From positions 19,304-83,303 of the forward strand of contig LVBB01000047.1 in NCBI GenBank assembly GCA_001603075.1: DNA of 64,000 nt. Reading direction: 5' to 3'. Positions 40,720 through 50,300 of the stretch are shown here, in pieces. Source of the DNA: Phycisphaerales bacterium Planc_01. Lineage in GTDB: Bacteria > Planctomycetota > Phycisphaerae > Sedimentisphaerales > Anaerobacaceae. The translations under genes were made by a program, and so were the position numbers. Position 1 is the stretch's first letter; every line of letters begins with the position of its first letter. Under the pieces are notes generated by a model. The model was not told the origin of the DNA. It worked only from the letters and a program-made list of their open reading frames with translations, and searched no databases.

Positions 40720-41232
40720 ATGGAGCTGATCGATTTGATCGCCGGATCGCTCAAGACCGTCAAAGAAGGTCTGGACCTGGACCCGAAGCACGATTTTTCG
40801 CTGGCCGCTCAGGTGGTGGAGCTGCGGGCGCGGATTGCCGATTTGCAGCGTCTTCTGGATGAGGCGGAGCGGGACCTCAAAGAGCGGGACGAGCTGATCG
40901 CGCAGTTGCGTGCGGCCATCCCGGCCACGGACGAGATGCTGGTGGAAGGCGCCGCCTGGTTCCTGCAGAGGAGCGGCGAGATCGTCGACGGGCCGTTCTG
41001 CACGGCCTGTTTCACTCGCCACCGGCAGACCGTTCGCCTGCTCGACGTGTCGGAATCGGACGACGGGCCCGGTCAGGGGTCGGGTTGGATGCAGTGCCCG
41101 ACATGTGCTGTGCCGATCCGGTCGCGTCTGGCCGCCGAGCAGTCTCAGAACCGCGGCGCCAACTGGGGCATGAAGCGCGGGGAAGCCCGGGTCGAAGAAA
41201 CGGCCGCGACGCTCAGCCGCAGCGCGCGGTGA
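40720..41232 (+). CDS. Coiled-coil zinc-ribbon protein
   Basis: 170 residues from the ATG at 40720. N-terminal 70 residues are coiled-coil (DLIAGSLKTVKEGLDLDPKH, VELRARIADLQRLLDEAERD, LKERDELIAQLRAAI). A zinc-ribbon-like part follows with FCTACFTRHRQTVRLLD and MQCPTCAVPIRSR (two CxxC pairs). No family name recognised. It faces the next gene, which also ends in a zinc ribbon. Confidence 0.65.
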   Translation: MELIDLIAGSLKTVKEGLDLDPKHDFSLAAQVVELRARIADLQRLLDEAERDLKERDELIAQLRAAIPATDEMLVEGAAWFLQRSGEIVDGPFCTACFTRHRQTVRLLDVSESDDGPGQGSGWMQCPTCAVPIRSRLAAEQSQNRGANWGMKRGEARVEETAATLSRSAR

Positions 41233-41263
41233 GGAAGGCCGCAGCGGCGGACCCCGGCGGCGG

Positions 41264-41653
41264 TCAGTCGGTTCGCTCGGCGGGGCGTTCGTAGCCGCAC
41301 TCGATGCACCTGATACGGGTCACCGTTCGCAGCGACTGGATCCTGCAGTGGGGGCAGACCGTCTCATGGATGTGTCGGCAGTAGGCTTCCCACGTGCGTG
41401 CCGCCTCGGGACCGACGTGAAAGCACCTTGTGCCCTGGCTGCTGTGGATGTCCGTCACAACGCCGGCCCCAACGCCGGGGCAGTCTCGCAGTGTCCTCAG
41501 GGCCGTCACAAGTTCCTGTTCGTCCTGGAAGCCACACGCGGCCATCGCCTCACAGAAACGGATCGGCCGCTGTTCGTCCCGATCCCCATGGGACCGGGCG
41601 ATCCACTCGAAGAGTCTGTGCACCATCTCGGGCGGCGGGAATCCATCTTGCAT
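41264..41653 (-). CDS. Hypothetical protein with C-terminal zinc ribbon
   Basis: 129 residues from the ATG at 41653 (GGAGA 11 bases upstream); a GTG at 41737 is the alternative start. The N-terminal helix-turn region (MVHRLFEWIARSHGD, FCEAMAACGFQDEQELVTAL, RTLRDCPGV) resembles a winged helix. The C-terminal 45 residues contain VCPHCRIQSLRTVTRIRCIECGY split as CPHC and CIECG, a probable zinc ribbon. Convergent with 40720-41232. Function unknown. Confidence 0.6.
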   Translation of the reverse strand: MQDGFPPPEMVHRLFEWIARSHGDRDEQRPIRFCEAMAACGFQDEQELVTALRTLRDCPGVGAGVVTDIHSSQGTRCFHVGPEAARTWEAYCRHIHETVCPHCRIQSLRTVTRIRCIECGYERPAERTD

Positions 41654-41737
41654 AGGTTGTGTTTCTCCGGCCAAGCCATCAATACCCACACCAGGCGGAC
41701 GCTCGATGCCGTCCGCCGGAGGTGTTGCCACCGACAC

Positions 41738-42246
41738 GGTCGCCTGCTGCCCCCAGTCCTGGCGATGTGCGAAGACAACAATCCACTATTTAGGCGTCGG
41801 TGGGGGGCGTCATGTGGATGGAAAAATCAGGGAAAATGCCAGGGGAAGCCCTTTCTTTTCTCGGACCGCTCGCATGGGAGAGACATTGCTTCAAGGGAGG
41901 TGGGCTCAGGCCCAGCAAGCAAGGGGCAGGGCACCCCGGCTTGCCCGAAAGCCTCGGCGTCGGCCCACCGAGAGTGCCCCCCCCTGTAAACCATAGCATA
42001 AGAAACTCCGCCTGCCACACGACCGTCGGTCCAATATTCCAGGATTGGCCCTGCCAGCAGGCCGTTCCCAGCACAGAAAAGGGGGGGTGTGGACCCCGGA
42101 CACAGCATGGGCTGAAGCCCATCCTACGAGCCTCCGAACGCAAATACTAACTCGTAACATTTTAGTACGAGATTAGTACTTGGGCCAGTCATGGACAGGT
42201 CTGATAAAGACGGCACCTGTGGTATTGCTTTGATCGTCGATCAGCT
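41738..42246. other. Gene-free stretch with hairpins
   Basis: 509 bases. Several overlapping frames cross 41800-42150 in all directions but none has a credible start, domain or codon pattern. Contains a GGGCTGAAGCCC palindrome (42105-42127) and an AT-rich inverse repeat around 42143-42178 (ACTAACTCGTA with TACGAGATTAGT). G and C runs (GGGGGGG at 42081) are notable. Confidence 0.55.
42105..42127. repeat. Palindromic repeat, GGGCTTTAGCCC family
   Basis: GCATGGGCTGAAGCCCATCC then TAC. Confidence 0.85.
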
Positions 42247-43602
42247 TCAGATGGCTCGCAGGAGGTGGGCGGCGGCTTTGGCGCCTCGGCGGAAGCTGTC
42301 GAGGCTGAAGTGTTCGTTGGGGCCGTGGGGGCGGTCGCTGTCGAGCCCGAAGCCCATGAGAACGACGGGGCATTGCAACTGCTCGACGAAGGTGCTGACG
42401 ACCGGAATGGACCCGCCGCAGCGGATGAAAGCAGGCTCACGGCCGAAACCTTGGCGCAGGGCCTCCTCGGCGGCGCGGATCACCGGGGTGTTCACGTCGA
42501 ACAGCACCGGCGGGCTCATCGCCGAGTACGGAATCTCCAGGCGGACGCTGTCCGGGCAGACGGCGCGGAGGTGTGCGAAGACCGCGTCGCGGACCCTGGC
42601 GGGGTCCTGGTGCGGCACGAGCCGGATGCTGATCTTGGCCGTGGCGCCGGCGGGGATGATCGTCTTGGACCGCTGGCCCTGGTAGCCGCCGAAGATGCCG
42701 TTGACCTCGAACGTCGGACGGGCCCAGAGCCGCTCCAGCGTGCTGTAGCCGGGCTCGCCGTGCAGGCGAGGCACGTCCAGCTCGCGGGCCAGGGCCCCGT
42801 CGTCGAACGCCAGCTTACCGAAGCCCTCGCGCTCCCAGTCTTCCAGCGGCGCGACGTCATCGTAAGAACCGGGGACCAGGATCTTGCCCTCGGGCGAGAC
42901 GCAGGCTGCCAGCATCTGGGCGACGACCATCGCCGGGTTGGCCACGGCGCCGCCGTAAGCACCGGAATGGACGTCGCTGTTGGGCCCCTTGACGGTGAAC
43001 TCGAACGCCAGGATACCGCGCAGGCCGTTCGTGATGGCCGGCGTATCGGCGTCGTACATCGTGCTGTCCGAGACGATCACGGCGTCGCAGGCCAGCTCGG
43101 CCCGCGCCTGCTTGATGTAGCGGGGCAGAGCGTCCCCGCCGGACTCCTCCTCGCCTTCGATCAGGAAGACCACCTCGCAGGGAAGCTGGCCCTCGGTCGC
43201 CAGCAGGCTCTCAACGGCCTTGACATGCGCAAAGAGCTGGCCCTTGTCGTCGGTCGCGCCACGGCCGTAGAGAATGCCGTCGCGGATCGTCGGCTCGAAC
43301 GGCGGGGTCTTCCATTCGTCCAGCGGGTCTTCCGGCTGCACATCGTAATGCCCGTAGACGACCGCGCGCCGGCTCGCCTTGCCCTTGGCGGCGGCGCGGA
43401 CGATCGGCTGGCCGCCGACGTCGATGAGCTGCGCTTCGAGGCCCAGCTTGCGAAGATGCGCCACCAGCCACTCGGCACAGGCCCGCGTGTCGCCGTCATG
43501 GGCGCGCTGCGCGCTGACGGAGGGAAACCGCATGAACTCCTTGAGTTCTTCGATGAATCGCGGCTGATTCTCTTCGATGTAGGCCTCAACGCGGTCTGTC
43601 AT
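42247..43602 (-). CDS. M20-family dipeptidase
   Basis: 451 residues. Typical motifs are YGHYDVQPEDP with the first metal His/Asp (about 85), GATDDKGQLFAH with bridging Asp and LIEGEEESGG with the catalytic Glu pair. Also FEFTVKGPNSDVHSGAYGGA with the dimer-domain His, and the late metal His in GPNEHFSLDSF. The enzyme hydrolyses dipeptides in the cytosol using two zinc ions (CNDP/PepV-like). It starts in an ATGA overlap with the OPT transporter gene, so imported peptides and their hydrolysis are co-expressed. Confidence 0.9.
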   Translation of the reverse strand: MTDRVEAYIEENQPRFIEELKEFMRFPSVSAQRAHDGDTRACAEWLVAHLRKLGLEAQLIDVGGQPIVRAAAKGKASRRAVVYGHYDVQPEDPLDEWKTPPFEPTIRDGILYGRGATDDKGQLFAHVKAVESLLATEGQLPCEVVFLIEGEEESGGDALPRYIKQARAELACDAVIVSDSTMYDADTPAITNGLRGILAFEFTVKGPNSDVHSGAYGGAVANPAMVVAQMLAACVSPEGKILVPGSYDDVAPLEDWEREGFGKLAFDDGALARELDVPRLHGEPGYSTLERLWARPTFEVNGIFGGYQGQRSKTIIPAGATAKISIRLVPHQDPARVRDAVFAHLRAVCPDSVRLEIPYSAMSPPVLFDVNTPVIRAAEEALRQGFGREPAFIRCGGSIPVVSTFVEQLQCPVVLMGFGLDSDRPHGPNEHFSLDSFRRGAKAAAHLLRAI

Positions 43603-45602
43603 CGGGTGTGGTCCTTTCGTTCTCGTGTAGGATGGGCTTTAGCCCATGCTGTTTTGACGGTGGTCCGATAGAGCCAGATGGTGACGGCGACCAGCAGTGC
43701 GACGCCGACGATGCCGCCGAACGGCATGGTGCGGCCGGTGAAGTGCTCGAGGATCGGCAGATCGATCTCGAACTGCTTGAGTGCGACGATGGGAATAGCG
43801 ACAAGGATACCCATCAGCGCCTCGCCGGTGATCAGGCCGGAGGCCATGAGCAGGCCGCGACGGTCCGAAGCCTCGACTTCCGCCGTCTCCGTGCGACGCG
43901 AGGCATGATAGCGCTTGACCGCCAGACTGACGAGCCCACCGAGGAAGATGGGCACCGACAATTGAAACGGCAGATAGAACCCGATCGCCACGGCCAGCAC
44001 GGGTGTGCGGAAGGGATACTTTCTGGCCTGGAGGTACTGATCCAGCGCGATGATCAACACGGCCACGCCCATGCCGATGCCGAAGTAGCCCCACGGCAGG
44101 CCGCCCTTGAAGACGCCCTCGGCCACCGAAGCCATCAGGCTGGCCTGCGGCGCCGAAAGGGCCTTCTCGCCGGCCCCTTCCATGCCTCGGAAGCCATAGG
44201 CGTTGTGCAGGAGCATGAGCACCGGTCCGATGACCAGGGCCGCCGAGGCGGTGCCGAGCATTTCCATGACCTGCTGCTTCCAGGGCGTGGTGCCGACGAG
44301 CCGGCCGCACTTGAGGTCCTGCATCACGTCGCCGGCGATGGCGGCCGCGCAGCAGACCACGGCGCCGATGACCACGGCGGCCACCGGTCCGCCCTCGGCC
44401 GTCCGGCCCATCATCAGCACGAGCATCAGCGAGGAGACCAGCACGGTCGAGATGGTGACGCCGGAGATCGGGTTGTTCGACGAGCCCACCAGACCGGCCA
44501 TATAGCCGGCCACCGCCGCAAACAGAAAGCCCGTGACCAGCATGACGCAGGCCATCACCAGCGAGATGTGAATCTGTTGCACGAAATACTGATAGACGAA
44601 GCACAGCGGGACCACCGAGCCGACGATCATGAAGATGATCCACTGCATCGGCAGGTCCTTCTCCGTCCGGTCGATGTCACCGGTGCCCTCCTTGATCTGC
44701 CGATAGGCCTTCAGGCCGCTGGTGACGCCGCTGACGAGGTTCTTGCGCATGTGGAAGATGGTCCACAGGCCCCCGACGAGCATGCCCCCGACGCCGATGT
44801 AGCGCGTCTTGGTCGACCAGAGCTGCGAGGCGTATTCGAGGGCCGAGATGGCCTGTCCGGCCAGGTCGTGGTCGGCGCCGTAGACGGGCCACTCGCTCAT
44901 GCCGGCGACGATCGGGATCGTCAGCAGCCAGTTGGCGGCGCCGCCGATGAAGATCAGCACCGCGATATTGAGGCCGACGATGTAGCCGACGGACAGCAGG
45001 GCCGGACTGAGGTTGGAGCCGAAGTAGGCGATCGAGCCGCCCAGGCGTGTCGCGCCCTGCATGACTTCGGGCCACAGGCCGACGGCGTTGGCACCGATCT
45101 TGAACAATCCGCCCGCCAAAGCGGCCCTGACGATATAGCCGATCCCCGAGCTATCGGTGCGGCCGGTTTCCAGCACCTTGGCCGTCGCGACGCCCTCCGG
45201 GAACTTCAGATCGGCCTCCACGATCAGCGAGCGACGCAGAGGGATCGTGAACAGCACGCCGAGCATCCCGCCGAAGCCGGCGATGATCGCGACCCAGACG
45301 TACTCGAATTTCTCCCAGCGTCCCATGAACAGCAATGCCGGCAGGGTGAAGATCACCCCGGCGGCCAGCGATTCGCCCGCCGACGCGCACGTGCCGATCA
45401 GATTGCACTCCTGGATCGTGCTGCGCCGGAAGAAGCTCATGATCCCCAGTGCGATGACCGCCGCGGGAATGGCGGCCGAGACGGTCATGCCGGCGAACAG
45501 GCCCAGGTAGGCGTTGGCCGCCGAGAGGACCACGCTCAGCAGCACGCCGAAGAAAAGGACCCTGATTGTCAATTCGCGTGGTGCCTTGTTGGCGTCGTTC
45601 AT
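43599..45602 (-). CDS. OPT-family oligopeptide transporter
   Basis: 667 residues with about 14-16 transmembrane helices. Family signatures include RELTIRVLFFGVLLSVVLSA, NAYLGLFAGMTVSAAIPAAV, NLIGTCASAGESLAAGVIFT, GYMAGLVGSSNNPISGVTIS and GLPWGYFGIGMGVAVLIIAL. Bacterial OPT proteins import oligopeptides or metal-chelates by proton symport. The last 15 residues, TAWAKAHPTRERKDHTR, are read from a GGGCTTTAGCCC palindrome (43627-43649) and its flank, so the C-terminus was probably extended by repeat insertion. First gene after AGGAGACACGG; coupled to the dipeptidase. Confidence 0.9.
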   Translation of the reverse strand: MNDANKAPRELTIRVLFFGVLLSVVLSAANAYLGLFAGMTVSAAIPAAVIALGIMSFFRRSTIQECNLIGTCASAGESLAAGVIFTLPALLFMGRWEKFEYVWVAIIAGFGGMLGVLFTIPLRRSLIVEADLKFPEGVATAKVLETGRTDSSGIGYIVRAALAGGLFKIGANAVGLWPEVMQGATRLGGSIAYFGSNLSPALLSVGYIVGLNIAVLIFIGGAANWLLTIPIVAGMSEWPVYGADHDLAGQAISALEYASQLWSTKTRYIGVGGMLVGGLWTIFHMRKNLVSGVTSGLKAYRQIKEGTGDIDRTEKDLPMQWIIFMIVGSVVPLCFVYQYFVQQIHISLVMACVMLVTGFLFAAVAGYMAGLVGSSNNPISGVTISTVLVSSLMLVLMMGRTAEGGPVAAVVIGAVVCCAAAIAGDVMQDLKCGRLVGTTPWKQQVMEMLGTASAALVIGPVLMLLHNAYGFRGMEGAGEKALSAPQASLMASVAEGVFKGGLPWGYFGIGMGVAVLIIALDQYLQARKYPFRTPVLAVAIGFYLPFQLSVPIFLGGLVSLAVKRYHASRRTETAEVEASDRRGLLMASGLITGEALMGILVAIPIVALKQFEIDLPILEHFTGRTMPFGGIVGVALLVAVTIWLYRTTVKTAWAKAHPTRERKDHTR
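43627..43649. repeat. Palindromic repeat, GGGCTTTAGCCC family, inside OPT gene end
   Basis: GTAGGATGGGCTTTAGCCCA then TGC, read on the minus strand as AWAKAHPT. Confidence 0.9.
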
Positions 45603-45632
45603 CCGTGTCTCCTGAGAATCGCGTTGCAGACG

Positions 45633-47309
45633 CTATTTGACGAACTGTTCGACGAAGTACCTGGCGCTGAGCGGCTCACCCGTGGCGCGTTCGATCATGG
45701 TGTTCCAGGGATAGACGTTGCCGGCCTCGAAGACGTTCTTCTTGAGGAACCGGCCGGCCCTCTCCTTGCCGACGTAACTGATGTCACGATCGTCGCGGAT
45801 CCGGAGCACCTTCGTGGCGAGGTGATGGTGCAGTTGCGAGGCGAGCAGTTCGCCGAGCATGTAGTTGTGGTAGTAGCAGGGGGCGATGGCGAAGTGGATC
45901 TTGGCGGCCCAGTCGGGTTCGTTGCGTCGCGGCGGGCGCTGGACGAGCTGGTACTTCTCGACGAGGTCCCACCACAGCGCGTTGAGGTCCTGGTCCGGAT
46001 TGGCATAGAGCTGCTTCTCGAAGGCGTACATCACCATCGCCCATCGCGCGAAGATCAACTGCTTGAGCTGGGCGTACTTGTCGCTGACGGCGGCGATCTC
46101 GGCCGTCTGCGCGTCGGAGAGGTTCAGCATGGCCTGCATCCAGGCAGGGTTGCGGCTGAGCCGGCCGAAGAGCATGGCGATTGCCTCGGTTGTGAACGCG
46201 TGCGCCGGCTCGCGCAGCAGATAGGGCACCTCCGGGTCCAGGTACAGATCGTAGACCCCGTGACCCAGTTCGTGCAGCAGCGTCTCCATCCACGTCTCGT
46301 TGTTGGCGAGGTTGCACAGGATGCGCACGTCGCCTTCGCGATCGATATGGGTGCAGAAGGCATGCGGGTTCTTGCCTTCCTTCTCGTACAGGTCGCTTTG
46401 CGCCAGGATCGAGGCGACAGGCAGCCCGATGCCGGCGAAGAACCTCTCGGCCAATTCCCGGATGTCCCTGTCGGCGTAGAAGACGTCGAGATCGAGGCTG
46501 TAGACCATCGGCGTCTCCTGGAAGAACGGGTCGTGATAGTCCCAGGGCATCATCTCTTCGAGGTTGATGTAGTACCGGCTCGCCAGGTTCCGGTCGAGTT
46601 CGGCCTTGAGCCGGGCGAACGGCTCGTGGGTCAGCTCGTACAACTCGTCGAAGAGCCGGTCCAGATCGTTGACATCCTGCTCGCCCGTGGCCAGCGTCAG
46701 GGTATGGTAGTTGTCGAAGCCCAGCGCCCGGGCCGCCTCGTTGCGCAGTTTGACCAGCCGGATCAGATCGGCCGCCACCGCCTTGCCCACCTGCTTGCTC
46801 GCCTCCCAGGCCTGGCGGCGCACGACGCGATTGGTCTGCTCCTTGAGAATGGCCTTGATCTCGTTGTCGGTCACCGTCTCGCCGTCGAGGGTGGCCCGGA
46901 ACGTGCTGAAGTTCTTCTCGATCTCGGTGCTGAGCTTGACGATTCGCCCGAGCAGGTCCGGCTCGATCTGGTTGGCCAGATAGGCGTGGTAGAGCACGTC
47001 GAGCTGCCGTGCCAGGAGGCGGTCGCGGACGTCGCCCGAGTCCCGCAGCGCCTTGAGGAAGGCAAAGCTGTCGGGGTTGCTGTAGATCCTGCGGATCTGC
47101 AGCGTCAGCTCGCCGGCCAGCTCGTAGGCGGCCGCGTCGCCCGTGACGGCGGCGTTCCACGAGGCCAGCGCCGCCTCTTTCTGAATCGGCTGGACCTTCG
47201 CGACGTGATTGGTGACGAACAGTTGCAAGTCTTTCTCCTTCTTGTTCGGTCCACAGCCGCACAGGGCCACCGCGACCAACAGCATCAACGTTCTACACGA
47301 TCGTTTCAT
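45633..47309 (-). CDS. M2-family zinc metallopeptidase (peptidyl-dipeptidase-like) lipoprotein
   Basis: 558 residues. Lipoprotein signal TLMLLVAVALCGCG, lipid Cys near 17-19. Zinc motif HELGH at 346-350 in METLLHELGHGVYDLYLD, with the downstream Glu in HAFTTEAIAMLFGRLS. Family landmarks MMPWDYHDPFFQETP, FCTHIDREGDVRILCN and HFAIAPCYYHNYMLGELLAS match bacterial relatives of angiotensin-converting enzyme. It probably removes dipeptides from peptides in the periplasm or at the outer membrane, feeding the adjacent OPT transporter (31 bases apart on the same strand). Confidence 0.85.
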   Translation of the reverse strand: MKRSCRTLMLLVAVALCGCGPNKKEKDLQLFVTNHVAKVQPIQKEAALASWNAAVTGDAAAYELAGELTLQIRRIYSNPDSFAFLKALRDSGDVRDRLLARQLDVLYHAYLANQIEPDLLGRIVKLSTEIEKNFSTFRATLDGETVTDNEIKAILKEQTNRVVRRQAWEASKQVGKAVAADLIRLVKLRNEAARALGFDNYHTLTLATGEQDVNDLDRLFDELYELTHEPFARLKAELDRNLASRYYINLEEMMPWDYHDPFFQETPMVYSLDLDVFYADRDIRELAERFFAGIGLPVASILAQSDLYEKEGKNPHAFCTHIDREGDVRILCNLANNETWMETLLHELGHGVYDLYLDPEVPYLLREPAHAFTTEAIAMLFGRLSRNPAWMQAMLNLSDAQTAEIAAVSDKYAQLKQLIFARWAMVMYAFEKQLYANPDQDLNALWWDLVEKYQLVQRPPRRNEPDWAAKIHFAIAPCYYHNYMLGELLASQLHHHLATKVLRIRDDRDISYVGKERAGRFLKKNVFEAGNVYPWNTMIERATGEPLSARYFVEQFVK

Positions 47310-47390
47310 CGTTGCATCTCCGCATGGGCCCTGAGCCCATCGTAGGCGATCTCAAATCTGCAATCCGAAATTGTCAATCCACAATTATCA

Positions 47391-50300
47391 TCATCGGCCC
47401 GAGCGGTCGGGATACGCCGGTCTCTGCGGCCGCTGGGGCGGTTGCTTTTCCAGCAGTCGCAGCGCGACCGCGATAGCTGTTTCGAGTTGAGGATCGCCGC
47501 CGGCCGCCATCGCATCCGGGACGTTCTCGACTTCATAGTCCGGGTCCACGCCGTAACCTTCGATGTTCCACTGGCCGTCGGTGTCGTAGATGCCAAAGGT
47601 CGGCACAGTGACCGAGCCGCCGTCAATCGGTCGCGGGTTGCCGCTCATGCCGATCAGCCCGCCCCAGGTCCGCGTGCCGACGAGCGGCCCCAGGCCCGCC
47701 CTGCGGAAGTAGTGGGGGAAGGCGTCACCGCCGGAGCCCGACCAGCCGTTGATGAGCATGACCTTCGGCCCGGCGTGGCTCAGGAAGGGCGTCTGCCAGT
47801 CGCGGTTGTCCCGGCGGGCCCAGTAGTTGTAGATCGGGCGGTTCAGCAGCTCGATGAAGCGGTCGGGGATCTGTCCGCCGCCGTTGAATCGCTCGTCGAT
47901 GATCAGCGCGTCCTTGGTCCACTGCCCCGTGAACTGGCGGACCAGTTCGTTCTGGCCGTTCTGGCCGGTGTCGGGGACGTAGATGTAGCCGACCCGGCCC
48001 TGCGTGGCCGCCTCGACCTTTTCGCGATTGTCCTGAATCCAGGCGAGGTTGCGCAGGCGAAACTCGCTGCCCATCGGCTCGACGAGGATATCGTTGGCGT
48101 CGTTGACGTCGGGCGTGCGGCCAACGGTCAATGTCACGGTCTGCCCGGCCAGGCCCTGGAAGGCGGCCCACGGGTCCTTCGACGCATCCACCGGTCGGCC
48201 GTTGACCGCCAGCAGATAGTCGCCTTCGTTGACATCGACGCCCGGGGCCCGCAGCGGCGAACGCGGCTCGGCGTTCCACTTGGCGGCCTCGTAGATCTTC
48301 GCGATGCGATAGGCGTTGTGCTCGGTGTCGAGCTCGAAGTCGCAGCCCAGCAGGCCGACGTTCAGCCGGGGCGGCGACTCGATGTCACCGCCGGAGACGT
48401 AGGTGTGCGAGGCGTTCAACTCGGCGATCATCTCGCCGATGATGTAGTTGAGGTCCTCGCGACTGGCCAGGTAAGGCAACAGGGCGCCGTAGCGCTGCTT
48501 CATCGCCTCCCAGTCCACGCCGTGCATCCCGGGGTCGTAGAAGTAGTCCCGCTGCACGCGCCAGGCCTCGTGGAAGATCTGTCGCCATTCCTCGCGCGGG
48601 TCGATCCACGCCTTCAGGTTGCCCGAGTCGATCTTGCCGTCGCCCACCTTCTTGCCGGCGGCCACGTCGATGATGCCGTAGGTCGAGCCGCTCCTGTAGA
48701 GGATCTTCTTGCCGTCGGCCGAGAGATCGTAGCTGTTGATGTTGTCGATAACGGTCTTCTCTTCGCGCTCCTTCAGGTCGTAGTAGAGCAGCGTTCCGCC
48801 CGGCGAGCCAGCCCGGCGGGCCCCGGTCGGCATGAACCGCGCGAACAGCAGCTTGCCCTTGACCGACGCAAGACCGCCGAAGTTGCCCGCCTGGATTGGC
48901 AGCACGACCACGCGCTGCTCGAAGCCGTCGAAGTCAATCTTTACCGGTTCAGGAGCATCTTTTTTCTTGGTGTCCTTATCCTTCTTGTCTTCCTTGGCCG
49001 GCTCTTTCGGCTCGTCGTTGCCTTCACCTGGCTCGTTCGGGTCTTTCGGTTCGTTCGGGTCGGTCGCTTCGTCTGTCTTCTTCTCGCCGTCGTCGTCTTT
49101 CGATTTGTCTTCGGCCTTTTCGTCCTTCTTGATTTCCTCCTCGTCGCTGCGCGGCGCCAGCGGGCTGGGGGTGTCCTTGGCCAGCGTCACCGCGAACAAC
49201 TGCGTCGAGTTCGGATAGATCCAGGTCCAGTCCATGTCGCTGTAGACCGGATCGAAGTGGCGGTTCGAGCGGAAGAACAGGTACTTGCCCTCGACATCGA
49301 AGACGGGCGAGCCATCATCGTAGAAGTCGCTGGTGACCTGGCGGGCGGTCTGGTCGTTGACGTCGTAGATCAGGATGTTGCCGTGGCGGTTGGCGCCTTT
49401 CTTGGCGTAGGCGAGCCAGCGGCTGTCGGACGACCATGTGTACGACGCCATGGTGCCCCATTCGTCCTTGTCCACGAAGGTCACGGCGCCGTCGTTGACG
49501 TCAGTAATGAACAGGCTGCCCGTCTTGTCGCTGAAGGCGATCCGTTTGCTGTCGGGCGACCAGAGGGGGCCGTATCGGAATGCCTCGCCGCCTTCGGTGA
49601 CCTGTCGGGGCCGGCCTTTGCCGTCGCTGGGGTGCAGGTACAGTTCGTACTCGCCCGTCGTATCGGCGAAATAGGCGATCCACTTGCCGTCGGGCGACCA
49701 GGCGGGATAGCGCTCGGCGACGCCCGACGTGTTGCTCAGGTTGCGTGCGCTGCCGTGCTTGGCGGGCACCGTGAACACCTCGCCGCGCGCCTCGAACAGG
49801 GCCCGCTGGCCCGTGGGCGACAGCGAAGCATTCTGGATCAGGTTCGAGACGGTCTTCAACTCGGTTCGCATGTGCGGCAGATCGTCGGGCACGATCACCT
49901 CGACCACCCGCGACGTCTCCGTCGCCAGATCGAGCAGATGGAGTCGGCCGGCGTTCTCGAAGACGATGGCGTCGGGCCCGAGGCTGGGCCACTTGACGTC
50001 GTATTCGTCGAAGTCGGTCACCTGCCGGAACCGCTTGCTCCGCAGCGAATACGCCCAGATATTCAGCTTCTGATTGGCAGCGCGGTCGGAGAGGAAGTAG
50101 ATCGTGTCCCCATGCCACATCGGCACCGCGTCCGTGCCGGCGAAGTCGGTGAGCTTCTCGGCGCTGTTGTTGAGGAAATCGTACAGCCACAGGTCGCTGG
50201 CCATGCCGCCGCGATAGCGCTTCCACGTGCGGAACTCGCGCGAGATGAACTGGTAGACGATCTGGCTGCCGTCGGGGCTGAACGAGCCCAACTCGGCATA

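Noticed and set aside
41800..42150. A 116-codon frame in the gap before the M20 gene
   Set aside because: Crosses a palindrome (ends HGLKPILRA, its translation), competes with frames on both strands and lacks any domain.
43608..47345. A 1245-codon open frame on the plus strand
   Set aside because: Lies exactly opposite the OPT and M2 peptidase genes. It is His/Arg/Asp/Gln-rich with no domain and is a typical antisense shadow of high-GC genes.
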